A DNA stretch of 64,000 nt from Lentzea flava (GTDB lineage: Bacteria; Actinomycetota; Actinomycetes; Mycobacteriales; Pseudonocardiaceae). The DNA is taken from positions 1 to 64,000 of the forward strand of contig NZ_BMRE01000036.1 of NCBI RefSeq assembly GCF_014648475.1. The letters are read 5' to 3'. A program made the position numbers and the translations under genes. Shown here one piece after another: positions 41,311 to 52,536 of this stretch (positions are counted from its first letter, which is position 1; every line of letters begins with the position of its first letter). Under the pieces are notes generated by a model, which saw only the letters and a program-made list of their open reading frames with translations, ran no database searches and had not been told where the DNA came from.

Positions 41311-42230
41311 ACGACACCGAACAGCTCGTCAAGGACGCGCTCGGAAAGCTGGCCGAGCGGACGCCGCATCCGGGGCCGACGCTGAACGCCCTGCGGCGCA
41401 AGCGCAAGAGGCCCCGCAACGTCTTCCTCATCTCCGTCGCCGGGATGGCCGCCGTCGCCGTCCTGATCTTCGCGGGCGTCATCGCGAGCGACAGGTACAC
41501 GCCGCCGAGCGGCAACGACGCGGCGGCGGCGCTCATCCCCGGCAACGGCCAGAGCGTCGCGCTGAAGTACGCGCCGCACTGGCTGCCGACCGGCTACGTC
41601 GAGAACTTCCGCCTGGTGGATCGGGAGGTCCACCGCGTCTGGGTGCCCGAGGGCGCCAAGGGGTTCCCGTTCACCGACGGCGGGCCGCAGATCGCGCTGA
41701 TTGCGGGCGGCGACCAGCCGGAGGGCGTGGACTGGCAGGACACGACGGTCCGCGGGCTGAAGGCGAAGATCGCGCTGCGGGATCAGACCGCCGAGCTCGT
41801 GTGGCACGCCCAGGACCTGCTGAAGGTCAGCGTGCGCGGCTTCCCCGACGCGCGGCAGGTCGCGCTGCAGGTCGCCGAGTCGGTGCGGGCCGACTCGAAG
41901 GTCGTGCACCGGGCGGCGTTCAAGCTCGACGGCAGGTACGCCGACCACACGTGGGGCTCCAAGCCCGCCGACTGGGAGGCGATGTCGATCTGGAAGAACC
42001 AGGTCAGCGTGCACGTGGGGACGTTGCCGCCACAGCTCGTCGGCGACACGAAGCCGGTCGTGGTGCGCGGCAGGGAAGGCCTCCGCACCGAGAAGGGCGT
42101 GGCGGTGTTCGACGGCTCGGTGTGGATCTGGGCGACCGCGGAGTCCAACACCGACCTGGTGGTCGAGGCGGTGAACAAGGTCGAGCTCGTGCCCTCTCCT
42201 GACACGAGCTGGATCGGCAAGGGGCTGTAG
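41307..42230 (+). CDS. Single-span membrane protein, probable partner of the ECF sigma factor
   Basis: A 307-residue protein with a basic cytoplasmic N-terminus (LRRKRKRPRN), one membrane helix (about 36-58) and a large external domain rich in beta structure (HWLPTGYVENFRLVDREVH, WIWATAESNTDLVVEAVNKV). Overlap with the sigma gene suggests a membrane anti-sigma or sensor role. No zinc-binding HxxxCxxC motif is present, so it is not a standard ZAS protein. Function inferred from context only. Confidence 0.65.
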   Translation: MNDTEQLVKDALGKLAERTPHPGPTLNALRRKRKRPRNVFLISVAGMAAVAVLIFAGVIASDRYTPPSGNDAAAALIPGNGQSVALKYAPHWLPTGYVENFRLVDREVHRVWVPEGAKGFPFTDGGPQIALIAGGDQPEGVDWQDTTVRGLKAKIALRDQTAELVWHAQDLLKVSVRGFPDARQVALQVAESVRADSKVVHRAAFKLDGRYADHTWGSKPADWEAMSIWKNQVSVHVGTLPPQLVGDTKPVVVRGREGLRTEKGVAVFDGSVWIWATAESNTDLVVEAVNKVELVPSPDTSWIGKGL

Positions 42231-42261
42231 CCCTCGTCTGGCATCCCAGACACGCATCCGT

Positions 42262-42291
42262 GCTCCGGGGTCGCTGAGTCGGCCCCGGAGC
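42262..42291 (+). terminator. Terminator before hutH
   Basis: GCTCCGGGG (42262-42270) pairs with CCCCGGAGC (42283-42291) about 30 bp past the stop of the membrane protein gene, isolating the hut operon from it. Confidence 0.7.
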
Positions 42292-42305
42292 GCTGTGATG
42301 TCTGC

Positions 42306-43807
42306 ATGAGACAACCGGTGGAGCTGGGTCCGAAGCCTCTGACCCTCGAGGACGTGCACGCCGTCGCTCGCGACGGTGCCCCGGTGGAGATCACCGCGGC
42401 TGCCCGTGAGGCGGTCACCACCGCCCGCGGCCACATCGAACAGCTCGCCACGGCCGAACGCCCCACCTACGGCGTCTCGACCGGCTTCGGCGCGCTCGCC
42501 GTCCGGCACATCCCGCCGGACCGCCGTGCCCAGCTGCAGCGGTCGCTGATCCGCTCGCACGCCGCCGGTTCCGGTCCCGAGGTCGAGCGCGAGGTCGTGC
42601 GCGCGCTCATGCTGCTGCGGCTGCGCACCCTCTCGACCGGCCACACCGGCGTCCGCTTGTCCACTGTGGACGCGATGGCGGGCGTGCTGAACGCCGGCAT
42701 CACCCCGGTGGTGCACGAGTTCGGCTCCCTGGGCTGCTCCGGCGACCTGGCGCCGCTGTCGGCGTGCGCGCTGGCGCTGATGGGCGAGGGCATGGTCCGC
42801 AACGCCCGCAACGAGCTCGTCCCCGCCGCGGAGGCGCTGGAGGAAGCCGGCATCGAACCGGTGCAGCTGGCCGAGAAGGAAGGCCTCGCGCTGATCAACG
42901 GCACCGACGGCATGCTCGGCATGCTGTCGCTCGCGATCGCCGACCTCACCAGACTGCTCGACATCGCCGACCTCACCGCCGCCATGAGCGTCGAGGCGCT
43001 GCTCGGCACCGACCGCGTCTTCTCCCCCGAACTGCACGCACTGCGCCCGCATCCCGGCCAGGGTGTGTCGGCCGCGCGGATGCTCGCGTTCCTCAAGGAC
43101 TCCGAGATCGTCGCCTCGCACCGCGGCCCCGACTGCACCCGCGTGCAGGACGCGTACTCGCTGCGCTGCTCCCCGCAGGTGCACGGCGCGGCCCGCGACA
43201 CGGTGGCGTACGCGGCGACGGTGGCCGAGCGCGAGCTGTCGTCCGTGATCGACAACCCGGTGGTGCTTGCGGACGGCAGGGTCGAGTCGAACGGCAACTT
43301 CCACGGCGCTCCCGTCGCCTACGCGTTGGACTTCCTCGCGATCCCGCTCGCGGACGTGGCCTCGATCGCCGAACGCCGCACCGACCGCATGCTCGACGTC
43401 TCGCGCTCGCACGGCCTGCCGCCGTTCCTCGCCGACGACCCCGGCGTCGACTCCGGCCACATGATCGCCCAGTACACCCAGGCGGCGATCGTGTCCGAAC
43501 TCAAGCGCCTGGCCGTGCCGGCGTCCGTCGACTCGATCCCGTCCTCCGCGATGCAGGAGGACCACGTGTCGATGGGCTGGTCCGCCGCCCGCAAGCTGCG
43601 CAAGGCCGTGGACGGGCTCACCACTGTTCTGGCGATTGAGCTTTTGACCGCAGCGCGCGCTTTGGATCTGCGCGCGCCCCTCAAGCCCGCCCCCGCGACG
43701 GCCGCCGCCGTGGCGAAGTTGCGCGAGACGGTCGCCGGCCCCGGTCCCGACCGCCACCTCGCACCCGAGATCGCTGCCGCCGAGGCCCTGATTCGAAGTG
43801 GAGCTCT

Positions 43808-43811
<4 letters not shown>
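42306..43811 (+). CDS. hutH: Histidine ammonia-lyase
   Basis: A 501-residue lyase that removes ammonia from histidine to give urocanate. The MIO-forming motif reads EFGSLGCSGDLAPL: the usual Ala-Ser-Gly is Cys144-Ser145-Gly146 here, a variant I recall in other actinobacterial HutH proteins. TYGVSTGFGAL, LQRSLIRSHAAGSG, ALINGTDGMLG and AMQEDHVSMGW are other family landmarks. First gene of the hut operon; hutU overlaps its end. Confidence 0.95.
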
Positions 43812-45454
<1,643 letters not shown>

Positions 45455-45537
45455 AAATTGTCAGACCTCGCTGGGAGAATTGAAATTGGGGGACCCCCTG
45501 GAGGGGACCCCTGCGTGAGCCTGCCGGTGGTGGCGTG

Positions 45538-46707
45538 ATGCTCGACCAGATCGCGGACGTCGGCAGGGACCTCAAGCGTGGTGGCTACTCCCGCCACGGC
45601 TACGCCAAGCCGGAGCTCGAGCTCCGGCACTGGTTCGTCGAGCAGGCCGTCAAACGCGGCCTGAACGTCGAGACCGACCAGAACGGCAACCTCTGGGCCT
45701 GGTGGGGCGAGCGCGGCGACAACGCGCTCGTCACCGGCAGCCACCTGGATTCCGTTCCCGGCGGCGGTGCCTTCGACGGCCCGCTCGGCGTCACGAGCGC
45801 CCTGGAGGCCGTCGACCTGCTGCAGGCCAAGGGGTTCACGCCCCGCAGGCCGTTCGCCATCGCGGTCTTCGCCGAGGAGGAGGGCGGCCGGTTCGGCGTC
45901 GCGTGCCTGGGCAGCCGGCTTCTCACGGGTGCGATCGACGCCGGCAAGGCGCTCGCGCTCAAGGACCCGGACGGCGTCACGCTGGCCGAGGCGATGAAGG
46001 CAGCGGGCTACAACCCGGACCTGGTCGGCAAGGACGACCGCACCCTGGGCCGCATCGGCCAGTTCGTCGAGCTCCACGTCGAACAGGGCCGCGGCCTGAC
46101 GGTCCCGGTCGGTGTCGCGTCCAGCATCCTCGCGCACGGCCGGTGGCGCTTCACGTTCAGCGGCGAGGGCAACCACGCCGGTGCCACCCTCATCTCCGAC
46201 CGCAGGGACCCGATGCTCCCGGCGTCACAACTCGTACTGGCAGCGCGAAAGGCGGCCAGGGACGGCGGGCGTGCCACCGTGGGGAGGCTCGTCCCCAACC
46301 CCGGCGGCACCAACGTCATAGCGTCCACTGTGGACGTGTGGCTCGATGCGCGCGACACCGACGACGCGCGCACCCGTGCCATGGTCGCGGAGATCTCCGA
46401 GGCGGCGCACCGGGCCGCGGAGGAGGAGGGGTGTGGAGTGGTCATCACCGAGGAGTCGTACGGCGACACGGTGTACTTCGACGCCGCACTGCGCGACGAC
46501 ATCGCGGCGGCCCTCGGCGGCGTTCCGGCGTTGCCGACCGGTGCTGGCCACGACGCGGGCATCCTCGCCGCGCACGTGCCGACCGCGATGCTGTTCGTGC
46601 GCAACCCCACCGGCGTGAGCCACGCGCCGGAGGAGTTCGCCGAGCAGTCCGACGTCGACGCGGGTGTCCGGGCGCTGGCCGCGACGCTCGAACACCTCGG
46701 CTCATGA
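45538..46707 (+). CDS. M20 family amidohydrolase (allantoate amidohydrolase-like), possible formylglutamate hydrolase
   Basis: A 389-residue zinc enzyme of the allantoate/N-carbamoyl-amino-acid amidohydrolase group: VTGSHLDSVPGGGAFDGPLG (zinc His and Asp), FAEEEGGRFGVACLGSR (zinc and base Glu), FVELHVEQG, FSGEGNHAGATLISDRRDP (lid) and PTGAGHDAG with VSHAPEEF. It stands where a hut pathway with HutF needs an N-formylglutamate hydrolase, and no HutG is present. Overlap with hutF (ATGA) supports a hut role, so it may replace HutG. ATG at 45538 and GTG at 45535 are both possible. Confidence 0.85.
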   Translation: MLDQIADVGRDLKRGGYSRHGYAKPELELRHWFVEQAVKRGLNVETDQNGNLWAWWGERGDNALVTGSHLDSVPGGGAFDGPLGVTSALEAVDLLQAKGFTPRRPFAIAVFAEEEGGRFGVACLGSRLLTGAIDAGKALALKDPDGVTLAEAMKAAGYNPDLVGKDDRTLGRIGQFVELHVEQGRGLTVPVGVASSILAHGRWRFTFSGEGNHAGATLISDRRDPMLPASQLVLAARKAARDGGRATVGRLVPNPGGTNVIASTVDVWLDARDTDDARTRAMVAEISEAAHRAAEEEGCGVVITEESYGDTVYFDAALRDDIAAALGGVPALPTGAGHDAGILAAHVPTAMLFVRNPTGVSHAPEEFAEQSDVDAGVRALAATLEHLGS

Positions 46708-47978
46708 ACTTCTGGTGCGAGCGGGCCTGGTTGCCCGGCGGGCTCGCCGAGCGCGTGCTGGTCAGGGTCGAGGACGGGGTCGTCGCGAGCGTGTCTACAG
46801 TGGACACGATTCCGCTGGGTGTGCGGCGGCTCTACGGCGTCGTCGTGCCGGGGTTCGCCAACGCGCACTCGCACGCGTTCCACCGTGCGCTCAGAGGCCG
46901 TACGCACGACGGAGGCGGCACGTTCTGGACGTGGCGCGAAGGCATGTACGCGCTCGCGTCGAAGCTGACCCCGCAGTCGTACTACCGCCTGGCCCGCGCG
47001 GTGTACGGGGAGATGGCGCTCGCCGGTGTGTCGACCGTCGGCGAGTTCCACTACGTGCACGACAGGTCGAACGAGTTCGGCCACGCGCTGCGCGAGGCGG
47101 CGAAGGACGCGGGCATCCGCCTGACCCTGCTCGACACCTGCTACCTCGCTGGCGGCATCGACCAGCCGCTGAACGTGGTGCAGCAGCGCTTCTCCGACGG
47201 CACCGCCGAGGCGTGGGCGAGCCGGGTCGCCGACCTCAAGTCCGACGACGTGATGCGGGTCGGTGCCGCGATCCACTCCGTCCGTGCTGTCCCGCGCGAC
47301 GAACTTCCCGTTGTCGCGCAGGCCTTCCCGGACGCGCCTCTGCACGTCCACCTCTCCGAGCAGCCCGCCGAGAACGAGGCGTGCCTCGCCGCTTACGGCC
47401 TCACCCCGACCGGGTTGCTGAACGAAGCGGGCGCGTTGTCACCGCGCACCACGGCGGTGCACGCGACTCACCTGACGCCGGAGGACATCGCGCTGCTGGG
47501 CGAGTCCGGCACGGGTGCTTGCTTCTGCCCGACGACCGAGGCGGACCTGGCTGACGGCATCGGCCCGGCCCGCGAGCTCGCCGACGCGGGAAGCCCCATC
47601 TCGCTGGGCAGCGACCAGCACGCGGTGATCGACCCGCTGCTGGAAACCCGCGCGCTGGAGCACAACGAACGCCTCCGCACGGGTCAGCGCGGCCGTTTCG
47701 CGCCGGCCGAACTGCTCGCCGCCGCCACCCGGCACTCCGCTCTCGGCTGGGACGCGGGACGCATCGAACCCGGTGCTCCCTGCGACCTCGTGGCGATCAG
47801 CTGCACGACGCCGCGGACCGCGGGTTCGCTGCCGCAGCAGGTGCTCCTGTCGGCGACGGCGTCCGATGTGGACACCGTGGTGGTCGGCGGCCGGGTGGTC
47901 GCCTCCGGCGGCGTGCACGAGACCCTGGGAGACGTCGGCAGGCTGCTGGCGGACGCGATCGAGGAGCTGTGGGCATGA
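46704..47978 (+). CDS. hutF: Formimidoylglutamate deiminase
   Basis: A 424-residue amidohydrolase-superfamily protein that converts N-formimidoylglutamate to N-formylglutamate and ammonia. VPGFANAHSHAFHRALRGRT holds the HxH zinc pair, PLHVHLSEQPAENEACLAAY a third His, AVHATHLTPEDIALL the next, and ISLGSDQHAVIDPLLETRAL the Asp. HutF indicates the pathway through formylglutamate rather than formamide release. Overlaps at both ends with neighbours (ATGA). Confidence 0.92.
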   Translation: MNFWCERAWLPGGLAERVLVRVEDGVVASVSTVDTIPLGVRRLYGVVVPGFANAHSHAFHRALRGRTHDGGGTFWTWREGMYALASKLTPQSYYRLARAVYGEMALAGVSTVGEFHYVHDRSNEFGHALREAAKDAGIRLTLLDTCYLAGGIDQPLNVVQQRFSDGTAEAWASRVADLKSDDVMRVGAAIHSVRAVPRDELPVVAQAFPDAPLHVHLSEQPAENEACLAAYGLTPTGLLNEAGALSPRTTAVHATHLTPEDIALLGESGTGACFCPTTEADLADGIGPARELADAGSPISLGSDQHAVIDPLLETRALEHNERLRTGQRGRFAPAELLAAATRHSALGWDAGRIEPGAPCDLVAISCTTPRTAGSLPQQVLLSATASDVDTVVVGGRVVASGGVHETLGDVGRLLADAIEELWA

Positions 47979-49108
47979 GCGTGCTGATCACCGGCATCGG
48001 TGAGCTGACCACGAACAGCGAGGCCACCGGTGACGCGCTGATCGTCGACGGCGAGCGGATCGCCTGGGTGGGGTCGTCCGCGAGCGCCCCGGCCGCCGAT
48101 GAGCGCGTCGACGTCGAAGGCCGCGCGGTGCTGCCCGGCTGGGTCGACAGCCACACGCACCTGGTCTTCGCGGGCGACCGGACCGCCGAGTTCGGTGCGC
48201 GCATGGCCGGAAAGCCTTACACCGCAGGCGGTATCGCCGTCACCGTCAACGCGACCCGGCAGGCCACCGACGCCGAACTGGCGGAGGTCGTCCGCAAGCA
48301 CGTCGCCGAGGCGTTGAGGCAGGGCACGACGTTCGTCGAGACCAAGACCGGCTACGGCCTGAACGTCCCGGACGAGGTGCGCTCGGCCCGCATCGCCGCC
48401 GAGCACGTCGAGGAGGTCACGTTCCTCGGCGCCCACCTCGTTCCGCCCGGCGAGGACGCCGACACGTACGTCGACCTGGTCCGCGGCGAGATGCTCGACG
48501 CCGTCGCACCGCTCGTGCGCTGGGCGGACGTCTTCTGCGAGAAGGGCGCCTTCGACTACGACCAGTCGAAGGCGGTGCTCGTGGCGGCCAAGGACAAGGG
48601 CCTCGGCCTGCGGGTGCACGGCAACCAGCTCGGCGAGGGCCCCGGCGTGCGGCTGGCCGTGGAGCTCGGCGCCGCGTCCGTCGACCACTGCACGTACCTG
48701 TCGCAGCAGGACGTCGACGCGCTGGCGTCGTCGGACACGGTCGCCACGCTGCTCCCGGCGTGCGACCTCTCGACCCGCCAGTCGCTGCCGCCGGCGCGTG
48801 CTCTCCTCGACGCGGGAGCCACCGTCGCGCTGGCCAGCAACTGCAATCCCGGCTCCTCCTACACGTCGTCGATGGCGTTCTGCGTGACGACAGCGGTCCT
48901 GCAGATGCGGATGAGCGTCGAGGAGGCCGTGTGGGCGGCAACGGCCGGCGGTGCGCGGGCGTTGCGGAGGGACGACGTCGGAGTCATCAGGCCTGGTGCG
49001 CGCGCTGATCTCCATGTTCTGGACGCGCCTTCGATCACGCATCTGGCGTACCGGCCGGGAGTCCCGCTGACGCACTCGGTGTGGCGAAAGGGCGTACGAG
49101 CCATCTGA
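47975..49108 (+). CDS. hutI: Imidazolonepropionase
   Basis: A 377-residue amidohydrolase that opens imidazolone propionate to formimidoylglutamate. WVDSHTHLVFAGDRTAEFGA contains the metal HxH and the Arg of the substrate site, TFVETKTGYGLN the Lys/Tyr region, LRVHGNQLGEG and SVDHCTYLS further His ligands, and ALASNCNPGSS the late Asn-rich turn. Last gene of the hut operon. Confidence 0.95.
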   Translation: MSVLITGIGELTTNSEATGDALIVDGERIAWVGSSASAPAADERVDVEGRAVLPGWVDSHTHLVFAGDRTAEFGARMAGKPYTAGGIAVTVNATRQATDAELAEVVRKHVAEALRQGTTFVETKTGYGLNVPDEVRSARIAAEHVEEVTFLGAHLVPPGEDADTYVDLVRGEMLDAVAPLVRWADVFCEKGAFDYDQSKAVLVAAKDKGLGLRVHGNQLGEGPGVRLAVELGAASVDHCTYLSQQDVDALASSDTVATLLPACDLSTRQSLPPARALLDAGATVALASNCNPGSSYTSSMAFCVTTAVLQMRMSVEEAVWAATAGGARALRRDDVGVIRPGARADLHVLDAPSITHLAYRPGVPLTHSVWRKGVRAI

Positions 49109-49178
49109 GACCGGTGTCTCATAACCCTCCGTGTGGGCCTACTGGCGGAGGGTGCCGCAGCCGTACGGTGCTGGCGTG

Positions 49179-50054
49179 ATGGACTTCGCGGAGGCCCTGA
49201 CCAAAGCCGTCGACTCGAGCGGCCTCAGCCTCGAACGCATCCAGCACCACCTGGCCGCCCGCGGCATGCAGGTGAGCCTCTCGACGCTCAGCTACTGGCG
49301 TCGCGGCCGCAGCCGTCCGGAGCGCCCGGAGTCGCTGAAGGTCGTCACCGCGCTGGAGGAGCTCCTCGACCTCGGCGAGGGGTTCCTCACCGACCGGCTC
49401 GGCGACAAGCGCCCGCGCGGCCGGTGGGTCGGGCAGGCGATGTCCCTGGAGGACATGTGGGACTCGCGGGCCACCGACCTCGGCGAGGTCATGGCGCGCA
49501 TCGACAGGGCACCGGCGCCGTCGACCTACCTCAGCGTGCGCGACCGGCAGGTGATCGGGCCGGACCGGCGTGAGGTCGAGATGCACTGCACCGGAGTCGT
49601 GCAGGCGCTGGACGACGGCGTCGACAGGTTCCTGGCCATCCAGCTCGCCGACGCCACCGACCTCGGGGTTCCCTCGATCGAAACGGGCGCGCCGTGCCGG
49701 CTGGGGCGCGTGCGCAGCGAGGACGCCACCGGGTTCCTCGTCGCGGAGATCCTGTTCGACCGGATGCTCAGAGCGGGGGAGACCGCCCTCGTCGACTACA
49801 CGGTCCGGATGAGGCCCGGCGCCGACAGCGAGGTCTGCGACCGGCGGTTCCTGCGGCCGGTGGGCGACTACGTGCTGCAGATCGACTTCCACCCGGACGC
49901 CGTGCCCGCGCGATGTTACGAGTTCACCAGGCCGTCGTTGCAGGAACCGGAAACCACGCTCAACGACCTGTGGATCGGCACGACCGCGTCCACGCACATC
50001 CACGTGCGCAACGCGAAGCCCGGGATCTACGGAGTGCGGTGGGAGTGGGACTAG
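49179..50054 (+). CDS. HTH-domain protein with C-terminal domain of unknown function
   Basis: A 291-residue protein. The N-terminus, MDFAEALTKAVDSSGLSLER to SLSTLSYWRRGRSRPERPES, is an XRE-like helix-turn-helix. The remainder (about 100-291) shows no motif I recognise; it is beta-rich (YLSVRDRQVIGPDRREVEMH, GVVQALDDGVDRFLAIQLAD). Possibly a transcriptional regulator. The ATG at 49179 or the GTG at 49176 is the start. It lies 70 bp after hutI on the same strand. Confidence 0.65.
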   Translation: MDFAEALTKAVDSSGLSLERIQHHLAARGMQVSLSTLSYWRRGRSRPERPESLKVVTALEELLDLGEGFLTDRLGDKRPRGRWVGQAMSLEDMWDSRATDLGEVMARIDRAPAPSTYLSVRDRQVIGPDRREVEMHCTGVVQALDDGVDRFLAIQLADATDLGVPSIETGAPCRLGRVRSEDATGFLVAEILFDRMLRAGETALVDYTVRMRPGADSEVCDRRFLRPVGDYVLQIDFHPDAVPARCYEFTRPSLQEPETTLNDLWIGTTASTHIHVRNAKPGIYGVRWEWD

Positions 50055-50176
50055 CTCCCACTCCCACCGCGAGCGCCCCCAGTCGATCGACGCTTCCCGC
50101 CGAGCCGCATTCGGCGGAGCGTCCAGGGCGCGGGATGGCCGGTACCGGTGCAGGGAGCCGGTTCCGGCATGCCTTG

Positions 50177-51349
50177 CTAGATCTTCAGCAGCAGGTTCGG
50201 CGAACCCGCCCTGATGTCGGTCAGCTTGTCCGGCGTGGCCGCGCGGACGAGCGCGTCGCGGACCTGGGCGGGTGTCGCGGCGGGGTTCGCGCTCAGGTGG
50301 AGCGCCGCCGCACCGGCGACGTGCGGTGAGGCCATCGACGTGCCGCCCATGGACCGCGTACCGGTGTCGCTGCTGTGCGAAGCCGAGACGATCTCGCTGC
50401 CCGGCGCCCAGATGTCCAGGCACTGACCGAAGTTCGACGAACCGGCCGACCAGATCGAACGCCTGTCGTTGCGGTCCGACGCACCCACCGTGATCGCCTC
50501 CGGCGTGCGGGCCGGGGTGAAGTTGCACGCGTCCTGGCCGCTGTTGCCACCCGCCAGCACGTAGGTGAAGCCCGCGTTGATGGAACGGCGGACCGCGTTC
50601 TCCAGCGAGCTGTTCGTGCCGCCACCACCCAGGCTCATGTTGACCACGGCGGGCTTCTTGCCGTTGGCGGTCACCCAGTCGATGCCGCGGATGATGCCGT
50701 CCCACGCGCCGCTGCCGTTGCAGTCGAGCACGCGCACCCCGACGACGCTCGCCTTCTTCGCCACGCCGTACGTCTTGCCCGCGACGGTGCCGGCGACGTG
50801 CGTGCCGTGGCCCTGGCAGTCCTGCGCGACGGTGTCGTCGTCGATGAAGTCGTAACCGTCGGAAGCGCGGTTTTCGAATTCGGTGTGCGTTTTCCGGATC
50901 CCGGTGTCGAGAACGTACGCCGTCACGTTCGACGCGGTGTTCGGATAGGTGAACTTCGCGTCCAGCGGGAGGCTCGCCTGGTCGATCCGGTCGAGACCCC
51001 ACGTCGGGTTGGACTGCGTGTCCTGAATCGTCGCGACGGTGTTGCGCTCGACGAAGTCGACGTCCGGGTCGGCCGCGAGCCGCCTGGCCTGGCGCTCGGA
51101 CATCCCGGTGACGGAGAAGCCGTGCAGCGCGGCGCTGTACGTGTGCTTGACAAAGCCCTGGTAGCGGGACGCCAACGCGCCGGCAGGGGTGCGCGCGCCG
51201 TCCTTGAGCACCACGATGTAGCTGCCCGCGACCGCCTGCGTGCCCGCACCGGGCAGCACGGCCTCCTCGGCCATCGCGGTGGGCGTCAGCATCGCCGTGG
51301 AAGCGATGCCGAATGCCGCCGCAATGGCGACACGACGCCGAAGTGCCAT
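50177..51349 (-). CDS. Secreted subtilisin-like serine protease (S8, proteinase K-like)
   Basis: A 390-residue preproprotease. Signal peptide to about residue 28 (TPTAMA-EE); an I9 propeptide (SYIVVLKDGARTPAGALASR to VDFVERNTVAT); catalytic domain with Asp in AYVLDTGIRKTH, His in CQGHGTHVAGTVAG, Asn in VLAGGNSGQDAC and Ser in GGTSMASPHVAGAAAL. The size and lack of C-terminal domain match proteinase K-type extracellular enzymes. The ATG follows GGAGGAACTC. Confidence 0.93.
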   Translation of the reverse strand: MALRRRVAIAAAFGIASTAMLTPTAMAEEAVLPGAGTQAVAGSYIVVLKDGARTPAGALASRYQGFVKHTYSAALHGFSVTGMSERQARRLAADPDVDFVERNTVATIQDTQSNPTWGLDRIDQASLPLDAKFTYPNTASNVTAYVLDTGIRKTHTEFENRASDGYDFIDDDTVAQDCQGHGTHVAGTVAGKTYGVAKKASVVGVRVLDCNGSGAWDGIIRGIDWVTANGKKPAVVNMSLGGGGTNSSLENAVRRSINAGFTYVLAGGNSGQDACNFTPARTPEAITVGASDRNDRRSIWSAGSSNFGQCLDIWAPGSEIVSASHSSDTGTRSMGGTSMASPHVAGAAALHLSANPAATPAQVRDALVRAATPDKLTDIRAGSPNLLLKI

Positions 51350-51539
51350 GAGTTCCTCCTGGCAGGGAATGAACTGGGGAACACGGCAAAACTAACGCCA
51401 TCTGTGGTTCGGATAACAGGTTCGAAACTTCAGTTCCCAAAACTGTCAAAACTGTGGCGCTTCAAGCCGTTCGTCGCTTCGGCCGTGCTGGAGCAGCTCC
51501 ACGTGGCATCGCGGCGCCCGGAGAGGCAGGGTGGAAGGC

Positions 51540-52532
51540 ATGGAGTACACGAACCTCGGCCGCAGTGGCCTGTCCGTCTCCCGCCTGTGCCTCGGCACGA
51601 TGAACTTCGGCCCCGAGACGACCGAGGCCGACAGTCACGCGATCATGGATCGCGCCCACGAACACGGCCTGAACTTCTTCGACACGGCCAACGTCTACGG
51701 CTGGAAGCAGGGCGAGGGCGTCACCGAGCAGATCATCGGCCGGTGGTTCGCCCAGGGCGGCAACCGTCGCGAAAGGACGGTCATCGCGACCAAGCTCTAC
51801 GGCAGCATGGGTGACTGGCCGAACGACAACAAGCTCTCGGCGCTCAACATCCGCCGTGCCGCCGACGCGTCGCTGAAGCGCCTGCAGACCGACTACATCG
51901 ACCTCTACCAGATGCACCACGTCGACCGGGACACGCCGTGGGACGAGATCTGGGAAGCCTTCTCCGTGCTGCGCCAGCAGGGCAAGGTCATCTACTTCGG
52001 CTCGTCGAACTTCGCGGGCTGGCACATCGCCCAGGCGCAGGAAGCCGCTCTGGCGCGGAACTTCCTCGGACTCGTCTCCGAGCAGTCGATCTACAACCTG
52101 ATGACCCGCTGGGTCGAGCTGGAGGTCCTGCCGGCGGCTCGGCACTACGGCCTCGGCGTCATCCCGTGGTCGCCGCTGCACGGCGGCCTGCTGGGTGGCG
52201 TGTTGCGCAAGCAGCGCGAGGGCGGTGCTTCGCGCAGTGCCTCCGGACGTTCCGCGGACGCGTTGGAGAAGTACCGCGACACGATCGACGCCTACGAGAA
52301 GCTGTGCGCGGAGCTCGGCGAGGACCCGGCGAACGTCGGCCTCGCGTGGCTGCTGCACCAGGACGGTGTCACGGCGCCGATCATCGGGCCGCGCACCGCC
52401 GAGCAGCTCGACAACTCGTTGCGCGCCGCGGAACTGAAGCTGGACGCCGAGGTGCTCGCCAAGCTCGACGAGCTGTTCCCGGCACCCGCTCCAAACGGCT
52501 CCAAGCCGGCCCCGGAGGCCTACGCCTGGTGA
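51540..52532 (+). CDS. Aldo/keto reductase
   Basis: A 330-residue AKR barrel similar to the Kv-beta/YghZ-like group. MEYTNLGRSGLSVSRLCLGT is the usual start; FFDTANVYGW supplies Asp and Tyr, TVIATKLYG the Lys and LYQMHHVDRDTPWDE the His of the catalytic tetrad. VIYFGSSNFAGWHIAQA and LGVIPWSPLHGGLLGG are typical NADPH-binding loops. Substrate unknown. GTG at 51531 is an alternative start. Confidence 0.88.
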   Translation: MEYTNLGRSGLSVSRLCLGTMNFGPETTEADSHAIMDRAHEHGLNFFDTANVYGWKQGEGVTEQIIGRWFAQGGNRRERTVIATKLYGSMGDWPNDNKLSALNIRRAADASLKRLQTDYIDLYQMHHVDRDTPWDEIWEAFSVLRQQGKVIYFGSSNFAGWHIAQAQEAALARNFLGLVSEQSIYNLMTRWVELEVLPAARHYGLGVIPWSPLHGGLLGGVLRKQREGGASRSASGRSADALEKYRDTIDAYEKLCAELGEDPANVGLAWLLHQDGVTAPIIGPRTAEQLDNSLRAAELKLDAEVLAKLDELFPAPAPNGSKPAPEAYAW

Positions 52533-52536
52533 GGGT

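Noticed and set aside
41163..43757. 864-codon minus-strand frame across the sigma factor and hutH
   Set aside because: Antisense to well-supported genes, with shadow-type composition and no domain.
45455..45537. GC-rich GGGGGACCCCC elements between hutU and the M20 gene as a terminator
   Set aside because: The stems are short with a poor fold and lie within a coupled operon; at most an attenuating hairpin.
49119..51449. 776-codon minus-strand frame covering the HTH gene and subtilase
   Set aside because: Overlaps the real subtilase on the same strand in another frame and the HTH gene; no recognisable domain.
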